Both the position numbers and the translations under genes were made by a program. From the NCBI RefSeq assembly GCF_000170855.1, contig NZ_ABCQ01000004.1, forward strand, positions 121,748-185,747: DNA of 64,000 nt, read 5' to 3'. The notes beneath the pieces are model-generated. The model saw nothing but the letters and a program-made list of their open reading frames with translations. It had not been told where the DNA came from and ran no database searches. This stretch comes from Moritella sp. PE36. GTDB taxonomy: Bacteria; Pseudomonadota; Gammaproteobacteria; Enterobacterales; Moritellaceae. Shown piece by piece: positions 9,049 to 18,990 of this stretch (positions are counted from its first letter, which is position 1; each line of letters starts with the position of its first letter).

Positions 9049-10251
9049 TTACCGACAACCAACTTCAATATTAATGCGCTCTGCGATTTGTGGCAGATTA
9101 ATTTGTTCATCGGCTAATCCAGCATTCACAATTGCTTGTGGCATACCGTATACAACGCAAGATTGTGCATCTTGAGCCCACACAGTACTGCCTTTTTGTT
9201 TGAGTAATTTAGCGCCATCTCGGCCATCAGCACCCATACCAGTTAATACAATCGCTAATACTTTATCGCGATATGACTGGGCAGCAGAGCCGAATGTAAT
9301 ATCGACACTCGGTTTATAATTAATCCCTTCTGGGCTTTCAATGACTTTTAAACTTAAACCACCGGCTTTACTCTCAATCAGAACCTGTTTACCACCAGGT
9401 GCTAGATAAGCAACCCCAGGCCGTAAGCGGTCACCATGTTGCGCTTCCTTTACCGTGATTTGGCATAAGGTATTCAATCGCGCTGCAAATGCTGACGTAA
9501 ACGTAGCCGGCATATGTTGAATGAGTAAAATAGGTAAAGGGAAGTCATGACGTAAAGGTGTTAATACGTTTTGTAATGCGACTGGACCACCGGTCGACGC
9601 ACCAATTACCATTAAATTATATTTTTTACCTGATGCACGTTTTCTTACATGGCTGACCGTTGCCGGCGTTCGCGTTTCAAGTGTCGCGCTATCGACATCA
9701 GCAACATGCCTCACGTTTACAGAATTCGCCGTATGCAATCGGCTTGTCGCGGTATTTTTACGCAGTAACGTTGCGCTATTAAGACGTCTATCAGGCGCTA
9801 CTGGCGCACTACGAACTGGAGCGGGAGTGATACGCGGAGCTCTCAATCCACTTCTACGTTTACTGATTTCTTTAATATTTTGCTGCAGTAATTTAACCGC
9901 TTCCGCTTTATCTTTGGCAATATCTTCAAATTTTTTCGGTAAAAAGTTAGCCGCACCTGCCTCTAAAGCCTCCAGTGTCGACTTCGCACCTTGGTGCGTC
10001 AGTGACGAAAACATTAAAATTGGGGTCGGCGTATCTTTCATTATCGCTTTAACCGCAGAAATACCGTCGAGTACCGGCATTTCAATATCCATGGTGATCA
10101 CATCTGGACGTAACGATTTCGCTTTAATGATCGCTTCTTCGCCATTCTTAGCAGTATCAATAACTTCCATTTCTGGATCTGCATTAATGATTTCACTTAC
10201 TCTACGTCTGAAAAAACTAGAGTCATCAACGACTAAAACCTTTATTTTCAT
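9049..10251 (-). CDS. cheB: CheB, chemotaxis methylesterase/glutamine deamidase
   Basis: Removes methyl groups from receptors when phosphorylated by CheA. The N-terminal receiver domain has the acidic pair DD9-10, phospho-acceptor D55 (MDIEMP) and K106. A long basic/Ala-Thr linker covers about 130-208. The C-terminal catalytic domain shows S219 (GASTGGP), H246 (IQHMP) and D342 (GMGADGRDG). Length 400 is normal for this lineage. The linker is longer than in E. coli. It lies between cheA (70-bp gap with a hairpin) and parC. No cheR is in the window. Confidence 0.97.
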   Translation of the reverse strand: MKIKVLVVDDSSFFRRRVSEIINADPEMEVIDTAKNGEEAIIKAKSLRPDVITMDIEMPVLDGISAVKAIMKDTPTPILMFSSLTHQGAKSTLEALEAGAANFLPKKFEDIAKDKAEAVKLLQQNIKEISKRRSGLRAPRITPAPVRSAPVAPDRRLNSATLLRKNTATSRLHTANSVNVRHVADVDSATLETRTPATVSHVRKRASGKKYNLMVIGASTGGPVALQNVLTPLRHDFPLPILLIQHMPATFTSAFAARLNTLCQITVKEAQHGDRLRPGVAYLAPGGKQVLIESKAGGLSLKVIESPEGINYKPSVDITFGSAAQSYRDKVLAIVLTGMGADGRDGAKLLKQKGSTVWAQDAQSCVVYGMPQAIVNAGLADEQINLPQIAERINIEVGCR

Positions 10252-10292
10252 CTAATCTATCTACTTAAATGTGTTTACTTCAATGTAAAAGC

Positions 10293-10314
10293 ACACAGGG
10301 GTTGCCCCCTGTAT
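10293..10314 (-). terminator. Intra-operon GC hairpin between cheA and cheB
   Basis: ACAGGGG (10295-10301) pairs perfectly with CCCCTGT (10306-10312) around a 4-base loop, followed on the minus strand by a weak T run (GTGCTTTTAC). It could be a partial terminator, an RNA-processing stop or an attenuator lowering cheB and downstream expression. Confidence 0.5.
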
Positions 10315-10321
10315 CAACAAA

Positions 10322-12451
10322 TTAGCGTTTTGCGTAATGATTTAAGAGACTTGGAATATCTAAAATCAAAGCAATACCACCATCGCTGGTAATAGTTGCG
10401 CCTGCCATGCCTGGCGTACCTTGTAGTAAGTTGTCTAACGCTTTAATAACAACTTCTTCTTGACCAATCAGACTATCAACCACAAAACCAACTTGTTTGA
10501 TCCCTAACTGGACTATCACAACATGGCCAAGACCACGATCATTTCGTGTCGCTGCTTGTGGGTCCATTTTAGTTAACCAATCATGCAGATAAAATAGTGG
10601 AATCGCTTTGTCTCTGACTACAATGCTGAGTTGGTTATCGACAACATGGGTTTTATTTAAGTCCAAGTGGAAGATCTCATTAACACTCGTTAATGGTAAA
10701 GCAAATATTTGCTTACCGACTTCGACCATCAAGGTGGGTAAAATCGCCAGTGTCAACGGTACTTTAATTTCAATCGTTGTACCTGTCCCCAGTTTGGAGT
10801 CGATCGAAATTGTACCATTAAGTTTGCTGATACCCGTCTTAACCACATCCATGCCGACACCACGCCCAGAAATGTCTGATATCTGATCTTTGGTTGAGAA
10901 ACCTGGAGCAAAAATAAGGTTGTATGCTTCGTTATCTGAGATCCTTGCTGCTGCATCAGCATCAAGCACCCCACGCTTAATCGCAATTTCCTTTAAGCGT
11001 TCTGGATCCATACCCGCACCATCATCTACAATTTTCAGACGAATATGATCGCCTTCTTGAGATGCTGATAAGGTAATCGTCCCTTGTCGTGGTTTGCCAT
11101 TTTTGACGCGTTCGTCTGGCATTTCAATACCGTGGTCTACCGAGTTTCTCACTAAGTGAACCAGTGGATCAGCAAGTGCTTCCACTAAGTTCTTATCTAA
11201 ATCGGTTTCTTCACCAATCATTTCAAGGTTAATGTCTTTTGATAAACTACGTGCTAAATCACGTACAACACGTGGGAAACGACCAAACACTTTTTTGATT
11301 GGTTGCATCCGCGTTTTCATGACTGCGCCTTGTAAATCGGCAGTAACCACATCAAGATTGGACACAGCTTTAGTCATGTCTTCATCATTACTTGCGGCGC
11401 CTAAGCTCACTAAACGGTTACGGACGAGTACTAATTCGCCAACCATATTCATAATTTCATCAAGGGTACGAGTATCAACACGTACTGTTGAATCAACTTG
11501 AGGTTTCGCTTTTTTCTCTGCTTTTACCGCTACAGTTTCAGTCGACTTTTTGGCTGCCGGTGCCATTTTTGCTACTGGTGTAGCAACCGCAGTTGCAGCT
11601 TGTGCAACAGGCGCGGGCTGGATAGCTGCAGAACCTCCAGCATTAACCACATTTTTGATCGTCGCAGCAGCACTTGGCGCATTACCCTTACCGTATAATT
11701 CATCCAGTAAGTTTTCAAAGTCATCGTCATTGAGTTCACTGCTGCTAACGGCTGGCGTAGCAACAACAGGCGCTGACGTTGTGTTTGTATTCGCCGCGCT
11801 AGCATGCTGACCAACACCATGCAGATCATCAAGTAACTTTTCGAACTCATCATCCGTAAAATCAACATTTGAACTTGCAGCAGGTGTAGGCACCGGGACG
11901 GCCACGTTAGCAGCTGTCGGCGTTCTACCTTTACCATGAAGTTCATCAAGTAATTTTTCAAAATCAAGCTCTGACATTCCGTCAATGCCAGAGTCATTAC
12001 CAGACACGGTTACCGGTTGAGAAGTCACCTCTACAACCTTTTCTATCACTACTGGTGCAGATTCAGGTTGAGTCAGCAAATGAAGTTGATGGATTAATTC
12101 CGCATCTGCAGCAATTAATGGTTCACGCTCTTGAATCGCGACAAACATCACATTTACACAATCCAATGCTTGAAGGATCACATCCATTAATTCCGGTGTT
12201 ACCGCTCGATGCCCATTACGTAGGCTATCAAATACGTTTTCTGCACCGTGACATATATCAACTAGTTCTGATAATGCTAAAAAGCCAGCGCCACCTTTAA
12301 CTGTATGGAAACCCCTAAAGATTGCATTCAGTAATTCTGAGTCTTCTGGGCTTTTTTCTAAATCAACGAGTTGCTCAGAGAGTAGCTCTAGAATCTCAGA
12401 CGCTTCAATCAGGAAGTCCTGTAGAATTTCTTCATCAACATCAAAGCTCAT
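10322..12451 (-). CDS. cheA: CheA, chemotaxis histidine kinase
   Basis: Receptor-coupled kinase that phosphorylates CheY and CheB. The N-terminal HPt domain has phospho-histidine H49 (FHTVKGGAG). A long linker (about 130-310) follows instead of a recognisable P2 domain and holds three copies of a D-F/E-E-K/N-LLDEL-x-G-x-G motif (about 163-175, 202-214, 244-256). Then come the dimerisation domain, the ATPase domain (LVRNSVDHGIE N-box, DDGAGMD, GRGVGMD) and the CheW-like C-terminus. I used the ATG at 12451, with GGGAG upstream; one codon earlier is a TTG. It sits between cheZ and cheB. Confidence 0.97.
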   Translation of the reverse strand: MSFDVDEEILQDFLIEASEILELLSEQLVDLEKSPEDSELLNAIFRGFHTVKGGAGFLALSELVDICHGAENVFDSLRNGHRAVTPELMDVILQALDCVNVMFVAIQEREPLIAADAELIHQLHLLTQPESAPVVIEKVVEVTSQPVTVSGNDSGIDGMSELDFEKLLDELHGKGRTPTAANVAVPVPTPAASSNVDFTDDEFEKLLDDLHGVGQHASAANTNTTSAPVVATPAVSSSELNDDDFENLLDELYGKGNAPSAAATIKNVVNAGGSAAIQPAPVAQAATAVATPVAKMAPAAKKSTETVAVKAEKKAKPQVDSTVRVDTRTLDEIMNMVGELVLVRNRLVSLGAASNDEDMTKAVSNLDVVTADLQGAVMKTRMQPIKKVFGRFPRVVRDLARSLSKDINLEMIGEETDLDKNLVEALADPLVHLVRNSVDHGIEMPDERVKNGKPRQGTITLSASQEGDHIRLKIVDDGAGMDPERLKEIAIKRGVLDADAAARISDNEAYNLIFAPGFSTKDQISDISGRGVGMDVVKTGISKLNGTISIDSKLGTGTTIEIKVPLTLAILPTLMVEVGKQIFALPLTSVNEIFHLDLNKTHVVDNQLSIVVRDKAIPLFYLHDWLTKMDPQAATRNDRGLGHVVIVQLGIKQVGFVVDSLIGQEEVVIKALDNLLQGTPGMAGATITSDGGIALILDIPSLLNHYAKR

Positions 12452-12462
12452 CAATATCTCCC

Positions 12463-13212
12463 TTAAAATCCTAAACTTGATAATAAATCATCAACATCAT
12501 CTTGGCCGTCTACTACATCAACACGTTCTTTCGCATTCATGATTGGACCTTCCGCTTCAATGCCACTGATTTTTTTAATTTCGTTTGCTGTGTTATTTAG
12601 TGGGTTTGACGCCTCACCAAACATAGTCAGCATTTCAACTAATTTAACTTCTACTTCTTGCACTAGATTAATCACTCGGCGGATCATTTGACCAGTCAAA
12701 TCTTGGAAATCTTGTGCCATTAGTATTTCAGTTAAGTACTGCCTTAAACTATCGGCATCAGAAACTGAAACTTGAAGAAATTCATCTAATAATTTACAAA
12801 GCTCTTTAAATTGACCGAGTTTCAAATCACGACTCATCAAGTTCTTCCAATTTGGCATCACTTGTTGGATACGATCAGTAAAACTATCAGCGATGGGTAA
12901 ACACGCTTCCACTGCATCCATGGTGCGGTTGGCGGCTTTATCCGTCATCTCAATAACGTAGTTTAAACGTTCTCTAGCATCCGGAAACTCATCATTAGCC
13001 AGACTTTCAATACGCGTATCTAATTGAAAATCTTCTAATGAATCATGTAATTGGCGAGTTAACACTCCCACTTTTTCATATAGAGCAGCTGAACTTTCAT
13101 TTTGAATATCAATAATAATTTCATTTGCCATTTCTACCTGGCCGCACTCTAGCAGTGTCACCAGTTCTTTAGCTTTTTCTAATGAAATCAATGCTTCTTG
13201 TTGATCAGTCAT
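12463..13212 (-). CDS. cheZ: CheZ, CheY-P phosphatase
   Basis: Speeds dephosphorylation of CheY-P. It is a mostly helical protein of 249 residues with the catalytic segment LMAQDFQDLTGQMIRRV, where Q of DFQDLTGQ is the catalytic glutamine in the family, and a C-terminal CheY-binding tail ending DDVDDLLSSLGF. Of two nearby ATGs I chose 13212, because the AAGGA stretch is 5-6 nt before it but directly touches the one at 13218. Between cheY and cheA. Confidence 0.96.
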   Translation of the reverse strand: MTDQQEALISLEKAKELVTLLECGQVEMANEIIIDIQNESSAALYEKVGVLTRQLHDSLEDFQLDTRIESLANDEFPDARERLNYVIEMTDKAANRTMDAVEACLPIADSFTDRIQQVMPNWKNLMSRDLKLGQFKELCKLLDEFLQVSVSDADSLRQYLTEILMAQDFQDLTGQMIRRVINLVQEVEVKLVEMLTMFGEASNPLNNTANEIKKISGIEAEGPIMNAKERVDVVDGQDDVDDLLSSLGF

Positions 13213-13224
13213 GCGCATCCTTGC

Positions 13225-13608
13225 TTATTGAATTCGTTCGAAAATTTTCTCTAACTTTTCTTTTAACGTCGCTGCCGTAAATGGCTTAATAATATAACCA
13301 TTTACACCTGATTGTGCAGCTTCAATAATTTGCTCACGTTTCGCTTCCGCAGTAACCATCAATACTGGGATATGGCAAAGCGCTTGATCTTTTCTTATTT
13401 CTTTAAGAAGATCAATACCTTGCATTCCAGGCATATTCCAGTCAGTGACCACAAAATCATAATCGCCATTTTTAAGCATAGGTAGCGCGGTATTGCCGTC
13501 ATCGGCTTCGAATGTATTACTAAAGCCAAGATCGCGAAGTAAATTTTTAATGATACGTCTCATCGTAGAAAAATCATCGACAATAAGAATTTTAATTTGC
13601 TTTTTCAA
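13225..13608 (-). CDS. cheY: CheY, chemotaxis response regulator
   Basis: Single receiver domain that binds the flagellar switch when phosphorylated. It shows VDDFSTMRR, phospho-acceptor D56 ([12 protein letters not shown]), a Thr in [10 protein letters not shown] and the conserved Lys in IIKPF. I placed the start at a TTG (13608), which has GGAG six bases upstream. A second in-frame TTG at 13620 overlaps that ribosome-binding site and is less likely. No ATG is available, so the start is non-canonical either way. Confidence 0.95.
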   Translation of the reverse strand: MKKQIKILIVDDFSTMRRIIKNLLRDLGFSNTFEADDGNTALPMLKNGDYDFVVTDWNMPGMQGIDLLKEIRKDQALCHIPVLMVTAEAKREQIIEAAQSGVNGYIIKPFTAATLKEKLEKIFERIQ

Positions 13609-13709
13609 GTTGTTCTCCAAAATAAGTAATCACAATATTTACAGGTCCTGATTCCCATAAATATATTACTTCAATACGCAGGCACTAAATAATATAGTAC
13701 CCATTAAAC

Positions 13710-14435
13710 TTAATCATCCAACCATGCATGCATTCGCGCTTTGACACGATGCATTGCTTGACTGTGTATTTGACTTACTCGAGATTCACTGACACTAAGC
13801 ACTTCCCCAATCTCTCTTAGATTTAACTCTTCGTCGTAATAAAGCGATAACACTAAGCTTTCTCTTTCCGGTAATGTTTTAATGCAATCCGCTAATGCTT
13901 GCTGAAAACGTTGCTCAGAAAATTCCGCACAAGGGGTACTTGATTTACCTTCATAAGCTGAATAAGCGTCTTCATTACTTACGGTCAAATCCTCGACCGC
14001 TAATATATGCCCACTGTTCACATCCATCAACATACTATGGTAGTCAGCCAGGCTTACGCCTAATTCCCCAGCAATATCCGTATCTTTTGCATCCGTCCCA
14101 GTTTGTTTTTCGATCCGGTCAATTGCCGCAGCAATATTGCGACCATTTTTATGCACCGATCTTGGTACCCAATCCCCGCGTCTCATTTCATCTATCATTG
14201 AACCGCGAATACGAATGCCAGCATAGGTCTCAAAACTAGCGCCTTTAGAACCATCAAAGTTGCGTGCAGCATCCAGTAATCCAATCATTCCCGACTGGAT
14301 TAAATCATCTAACTGAACACTCGGAGGCAAACGTAGGAGCAAGTGATGAGCAATTCGTTTTACTAAATAACCGAATTGCTCAACAGCGTGATTCTGTTGC
14401 GACTGGATGCTACTGTAAGCGGATGCTTTATTCAC
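13710..14435 (-). CDS. fliA: FliA, flagellar sigma-28 factor
   Basis: Sigma factor for late flagellar and chemotaxis genes. 241 residues with sigma region 2 (LDDLIQSGMIGLLDAARNFD, then GIRIRGSMIDEMRRGDW), region 3 and region 4 (ERESLVLSLYYDEELNLREIGEVLSVSESRVSQIHSQA). The start is GTG at 14435, with GAAG six bases before it, one base past the flhG stop. Placed after flhG and before cheY as in Vibrio. Confidence 0.97.
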   Translation of the reverse strand: MNKASAYSSIQSQQNHAVEQFGYLVKRIAHHLLLRLPPSVQLDDLIQSGMIGLLDAARNFDGSKGASFETYAGIRIRGSMIDEMRRGDWVPRSVHKNGRNIAAAIDRIEKQTGTDAKDTDIAGELGVSLADYHSMLMDVNSGHILAVEDLTVSNEDAYSAYEGKSSTPCAEFSEQRFQQALADCIKTLPERESLVLSLYYDEELNLREIGEVLSVSESRVSQIHSQAMHRVKARMHAWLDD

Positions 14436-14436
14436 T

Positions 14437-15312
14437 TCAATCTTCTACCCTAGCTTTGTTTTCAAACAAGTTCTCAATGAAGAACTCCAGATGACCGCCG
14501 CCTGTATTCGGCACCGGCCAAGTTGCAGCTCGACTTGCTAACGCTCTAAACGCCAATGAAGCGGGTGCTTTTGGAAATGCTTCAACAACCACTTTCTGTT
14601 TACGAACGGCTTGGCGAACGCAGTTATCAAACGGAATACAAGCAACAAGTTCTAATGTTGCATCTAAAAATCGGTCGGTGACACGTGTCAACTTAGTAAA
14701 TAACTCTTGGCCTTCCCGTAAACTGCGCACCATGTTGGCAACAATTTTAAACTTATGAACGCCGTGCTCTTTGGATAATAATTTAATTAACGCGTAAGCA
14801 TCGGTAATCGATGTTGGTTCATCACACACCACCATCAAGATATCTTGTGAAGCACGGCAGAAGCTTAATACCATCTCCGAAATACCCGCAGCAGTATCAA
14901 CTAATAACACATCAATCGGTGTTTTTAGCTCTCCAAAAGCCCGGATTAAACCAGCATGCTCTTGCGTCGATAATTCCACCATCGAACGTGTACCAGATGT
15001 TGCTGGTGCGATTAAAATGCCATTTGGGCCTTCAATTAAAATATCGTCTAATGTACATTCTCCCGAAATCACGTGAGAAATATTTTTGTGTACGCGTAAG
15101 CCGAGCAAAACATCGACGTTTGCCAATCCAAGATCGGCATCTAAAACCATCACTCGCTTGCCCTGAGCCGCCAGTGCTACTGCCATGTTCAGTGTTACGT
15201 TAGTTTTACCTACGCCACCTTTGCCACCTGAAACGGCAATAACTTTAACTTTTTTGTTATTACTCATTTGTCTTAGACCACTTGCTTGATCGAAAAAATT
15301 ATTTTTATTCAT
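14437..15312 (-). CDS. flhG: FlhG/FleN, MinD-like ATPase limiting flagellar number
   Basis: Represses FlrA/FleQ and keeps flagellar number at one or few. The N-terminus carries the polar-flagellate signature DQASGLRQM (activates FlhF GTPase in the family), then the deviant Walker A SGGKGGVGKTN, LDADLGLANVDVLLGL and VDTAAG. The C-terminal part has a membrane-targeting-like helix. 291 residues is normal. It starts 2 bp after the flhF stop. Confidence 0.96.
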   Translation of the reverse strand: MNKNNFFDQASGLRQMSNNKKVKVIAVSGGKGGVGKTNVTLNMAVALAAQGKRVMVLDADLGLANVDVLLGLRVHKNISHVISGECTLDDILIEGPNGILIAPATSGTRSMVELSTQEHAGLIRAFGELKTPIDVLLVDTAAGISEMVLSFCRASQDILMVVCDEPTSITDAYALIKLLSKEHGVHKFKIVANMVRSLREGQELFTKLTRVTDRFLDATLELVACIPFDNCVRQAVRKQKVVVEAFPKAPASLAFRALASRAATWPVPNTGGGHLEFFIENLFENKARVED

Positions 15313-15314
15313 TA

Positions 15315-16811
15315 CTATTTATCATCGCCTAACCAAAAATGCGTATCGTTTTGTTCTTCTAGTGTATCTCTATTCAGTACCGTACTCACTAATTGCTGAG
15401 CATTGGCTGAATCTATATCTTCAGGTACTCGCTGCCCATTTGTTATATAAGCAATTGGCAGTTGATGTTGTATTAATACACTTAAAACTTCACCGAGACT
15501 TAAGCTTTCATCCACTTTACTTAAAATACAGCCCGCTAACGGAATGTGATGAAAATGCTCTAGTGTTTCTTGTACGACCCTACGCTGTGCGGTTGCAGGG
15601 ACAACTAAATAGTTACGAATCACGACTTTGTCATTATTGACTAAAGAATCTAACTGTTCAGACAAACGCGTATCGCGCTGGCCCATACCGGCAGTGTCAA
15701 TTAAAACTAAACGCTTACTCCGTAATTGATACAAGTATTGTGCCAACTCTGCATCGTCACGTGCAACCTTGACTGTACAACCCATTATACGACCATAAGT
15801 CGCTAATTGTTCGTGAGCACCGATACGATATGTATCAGTTGTGATCAGTGCAACATTATCTGAACCATGCAGCATGGCAAATTTTGCCGCTAACTTGGCG
15901 ATTGTTGTCGTTTTGCCGACACCCGTTGGACCAACTAATGCAACAGCACCCCCTTTACTCAAAATATCATCTGGTGCAATCAGGACATTATCCGTCAATA
16001 GCGCTTGAATTTGGTCCCAAGCTGATTCAATCGAACAGTTTTCTGCCACATTACTCGCTAACTGGTCTGCAACCTCTTCGGTAAAACCAATCTTAACGAG
16101 GTGTTTAATCAACATAGCACGAATAGGTTCATTACGTTCAACTTCCTGCCACTGTAAGCCTGATACTTGATGTTCGAGCAGTTTTCGGATTGAAGCAAGT
16201 TCCGCTTTCATCGCGCTAATATCTTGTTGATTATCACCTTTTGATGCAGTTGGCTCAAATGGCTTATAACCACTGTGTGGTGATTGACGAACCATACCAT
16301 CACGCATTTCATTTTGCTCAGCAAGTGTCGCTGGCGCAGACTTTGGTGGTTCCGCAAATCGTCGAGCCACAGGTTTCTTTAAAAAGCTGGTATCCCAGTT
16401 ATTTCCTTCACTGGCATTATCTTCGTTGCTTATTGCTTGAGACATCTGTTGTTTATGTTCTTGCTGACGTGCCAATAAGCTCGCTAATGAATCATTTTTT
16501 ACCGCTGCTTGCTCGGGTTTAGCTTGTTGCGACATTTCGCTAGTCATTAACTTTTTGAAATTGAATTTAGATGCCGACAAATTGACGGAGTCTTCAGAAA
16601 GTTGACGCTTTGGCTTATTCATTACAGGTGTTCGTTCTGCCGCAGGTTCCGGTGCCGCAGGTTTACTTTCAGAGAAATCCACAGCAGCAACGATCTCGAT
16701 GCCACCGGTGACCTTTTTGTTAGACATAATAACAGCGTCGGGGCCAAGAACCTCTTTGACTTCAGCCAATGCCGAACGCATATCTTTGGCAAAAAAGCGC
16801 TTTATTTTCAA
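15315..16811 (-). CDS. flhF: FlhF, SRP-type GTPase setting the flagellar pole
   Basis: Marks the pole where the flagellum forms. N-terminal MKIKRFFAKDMRSALAEVKE is the FlhF B-domain opening. A variable, charged stretch covers about 60-200, then the SRP-GTPase NG domain with G1 VGPTGVGKTTT, LITTDTYRIGAHEQL, G3 LIDTAGMGQRD and SKVDE. The start is TTG at 16811 with AAGGA seven bases upstream. Length 498 matches Vibrio FlhF. Between flhA and flhG. Confidence 0.97.
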   Translation of the reverse strand: MKIKRFFAKDMRSALAEVKEVLGPDAVIMSNKKVTGGIEIVAAVDFSESKPAAPEPAAERTPVMNKPKRQLSEDSVNLSASKFNFKKLMTSEMSQQAKPEQAAVKNDSLASLLARQQEHKQQMSQAISNEDNASEGNNWDTSFLKKPVARRFAEPPKSAPATLAEQNEMRDGMVRQSPHSGYKPFEPTASKGDNQQDISAMKAELASIRKLLEHQVSGLQWQEVERNEPIRAMLIKHLVKIGFTEEVADQLASNVAENCSIESAWDQIQALLTDNVLIAPDDILSKGGAVALVGPTGVGKTTTIAKLAAKFAMLHGSDNVALITTDTYRIGAHEQLATYGRIMGCTVKVARDDAELAQYLYQLRSKRLVLIDTAGMGQRDTRLSEQLDSLVNNDKVVIRNYLVVPATAQRRVVQETLEHFHHIPLAGCILSKVDESLSLGEVLSVLIQHQLPIAYITNGQRVPEDIDSANAQQLVSTVLNRDTLEEQNDTHFWLGDDK

Positions 16812-16855
16812 CTTATCATCCTTAGTACTGTTCGCTACTTTAATTTATTAACGTG

Positions 16856-18955
16856 TTATTGACCTACAACACTGACAATTCGGATCTGTTTATCATCGGG
16901 GACTTCTTGGTAAGACAATACTCTTAATGATGGTATTGAATATTTCACAAATTTCGCCAATGTAGATCTTAATACGCCAGACGTTAATAAGATCGCTGGT
17001 TGTCCAGCTAATTCTTGATTCTGCGCAACTTCTGTTAACGAAGTTTGCATGCGCTCTGCTAATCCAGGTTCAATACCCGCACCTTCACTACCAGCAGCCT
17101 GTAAAGACTGATGTAATATTTGTTCTAATTCGGGTGCCAGTGTCACCACAGGTAATTCACTATCGAGACCATTAATATCCTGAACAATCATGCGGCGTAA
17201 ACTGACACGACAAGCAGAAATTAATACTTCTGGATCTTGCGTTTTCGAGCCATATTCAGCCATCGTTTCCACAATAGTACGAATATCTCGAATTGGCACG
17301 TTATCATGTAATAGTCCTTTTAGAACTTTTACAACAGTCCCTAACGGTAGGATCTCAGGAACTAAACTTTCGACTAACTTCGGATGTGTTTTCGCTAACA
17401 CATCTAATAAATTTTGTACTTCTTCATAACCGAGCAGTTGTGCCGCATTATTCAGTAATAACTGGCTCAAGTGTGTCGCAACAACCGTGGCGGAGTCAAC
17501 TGCTGTATAACCCAAGGTTTGCGCTTGATCACGCTGTTGCGGGTTGATCCACAATGCAGGTAAACCAAAAGCTGGATCTATGGTGGCAATCCCTTCGATC
17601 TTGCCGTAAACCTGACCAGGGTTAATGGCTAACTCTTTATCGTGGAAGATTTCAATTTCGCCATTGGAAACGCCCATAATGTTAATACTGTAACAATTTG
17701 GTGGTAAATCTAGGTTGTCGCGAATATGCACCGCGGGGATCAAGAAACCTAATTCTTGAGAAAGCTTCTTACGTACACCTTTAATACGGTTTAATAACTC
17801 ACCACCTTGGCTTTTATCGACCATCGGAATTAAGCGGTAACCCACTTCCAAACCAATCGTATCGACTGGTTTAACATCATCCCAGTCGAGATCTTTTTGA
17901 TCATTCAACGTCGCGTCAATGGCAGCATTTTCTGGAATTTTGTTTTTCTCTTCTTCACGTTTATCTGCAGCTTTCATTAACCACCACGCCCAAGTACCAG
18001 TAAGCACACCAAAACCGATGAAAGCAAGGTGTGGCATACCCGGTACTAACCCCATCACCGTCATAATAACAGCAACAACCGCTAATGCTTTTGGATTGGC
18101 CACCATTTGGCTCGTGACTTGGGTGCCCAATTTTTCATCTTTATTTTGACGGGTAACAATGATTGCGGCAGCGATAGATAAGAGTAATGACGGTATCTGC
18201 GCAACCAGACCATCACCAATGGTCAATAATGTGTAAATCTCACCGGCTTCCGCAAAACTGAGATCATGCTGCGAAATACCAATGATAAGGCCGCCGATAA
18301 TATTGATAAATAAAATCAATAAACCGGCGACCGCATCACCTTTTACAAATTTACTGGCACCGTCCATCGAACCATAAAAATCAGCTTCTTCCGTGACTTC
18401 TTCTCGGCGTGATTTGGCTTGCTCTTGGTCAATAATACCAGCGTTCAAATCGGCATCAATGGCCATCTGTTTACCCGGCATTGCATCAAGGGTAAAACGC
18501 GCACTTACTTCCGAAATACGTCCCGCACCTTTGGTCACCACGGCAAAATTAATAATCATTAAAATCATAAAAACGATAAGACCGACCGCCAAATTTCCGC
18601 CGATCACCACCGAACCAAAAGCGTCAATAACCTCTCCGGCGGCACCACTCCCATTATGCCCTTCTAACAATACCACTCGGGTCGATGCCACATTAAGCGC
18701 TAAGCGTAATAACGTTGCAATTAACAAAACGGTAGGAAATGCAGCAAAATCAAGCGGTTTATTTACGTATACGGAGACAAGTAAGATTAATAACGACAAC
18801 GCGATATTAAAAGAAAAGAATACATCTAACAGGAATGCGGGTATGGGTAGTACAACCATGCCGAGTGTAGCTAACACTACTATCGGGGTACCGATATTTT
18901 CTAGCGCGACGGCCCTTTTACCCCAGATTTTTGATAGATTTGCTGCTACTTGCAT
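16856..18955 (-). CDS. flhA: FlhA, flagellar export gate protein
   Basis: Nonameric inner-membrane export gate of the flagellar type III system. Residues to about 330 hold eight hydrophobic helices with the conserved FHIPEP-type loop (TKGAGRISEVSARFTLDAMPGKQMAIDADL region), and the remainder is the cytoplasmic substrate-docking domain. 699 residues is normal. GAGG lies seven bases before the ATG. A weak sigma-54 box lies upstream, so it probably opens the flhA-flhF-flhG-fliA-che transcript. Confidence 0.98.
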   Translation of the reverse strand: MQVAANLSKIWGKRAVALENIGTPIVVLATLGMVVLPIPAFLLDVFFSFNIALSLLILLVSVYVNKPLDFAAFPTVLLIATLLRLALNVASTRVVLLEGHNGSGAAGEVIDAFGSVVIGGNLAVGLIVFMILMIINFAVVTKGAGRISEVSARFTLDAMPGKQMAIDADLNAGIIDQEQAKSRREEVTEEADFYGSMDGASKFVKGDAVAGLLILFINIIGGLIIGISQHDLSFAEAGEIYTLLTIGDGLVAQIPSLLLSIAAAIIVTRQNKDEKLGTQVTSQMVANPKALAVVAVIMTVMGLVPGMPHLAFIGFGVLTGTWAWWLMKAADKREEEKNKIPENAAIDATLNDQKDLDWDDVKPVDTIGLEVGYRLIPMVDKSQGGELLNRIKGVRKKLSQELGFLIPAVHIRDNLDLPPNCYSINIMGVSNGEIEIFHDKELAINPGQVYGKIEGIATIDPAFGLPALWINPQQRDQAQTLGYTAVDSATVVATHLSQLLLNNAAQLLGYEEVQNLLDVLAKTHPKLVESLVPEILPLGTVVKVLKGLLHDNVPIRDIRTIVETMAEYGSKTQDPEVLISACRVSLRRMIVQDINGLDSELPVVTLAPELEQILHQSLQAAGSEGAGIEPGLAERMQTSLTEVAQNQELAGQPAILLTSGVLRSTLAKFVKYSIPSLRVLSYQEVPDDKQIRIVSVVGQ

Positions 18956-18990
18956 TACGAGACCTCAAAATTTTATGCTCGCTAGTATAA

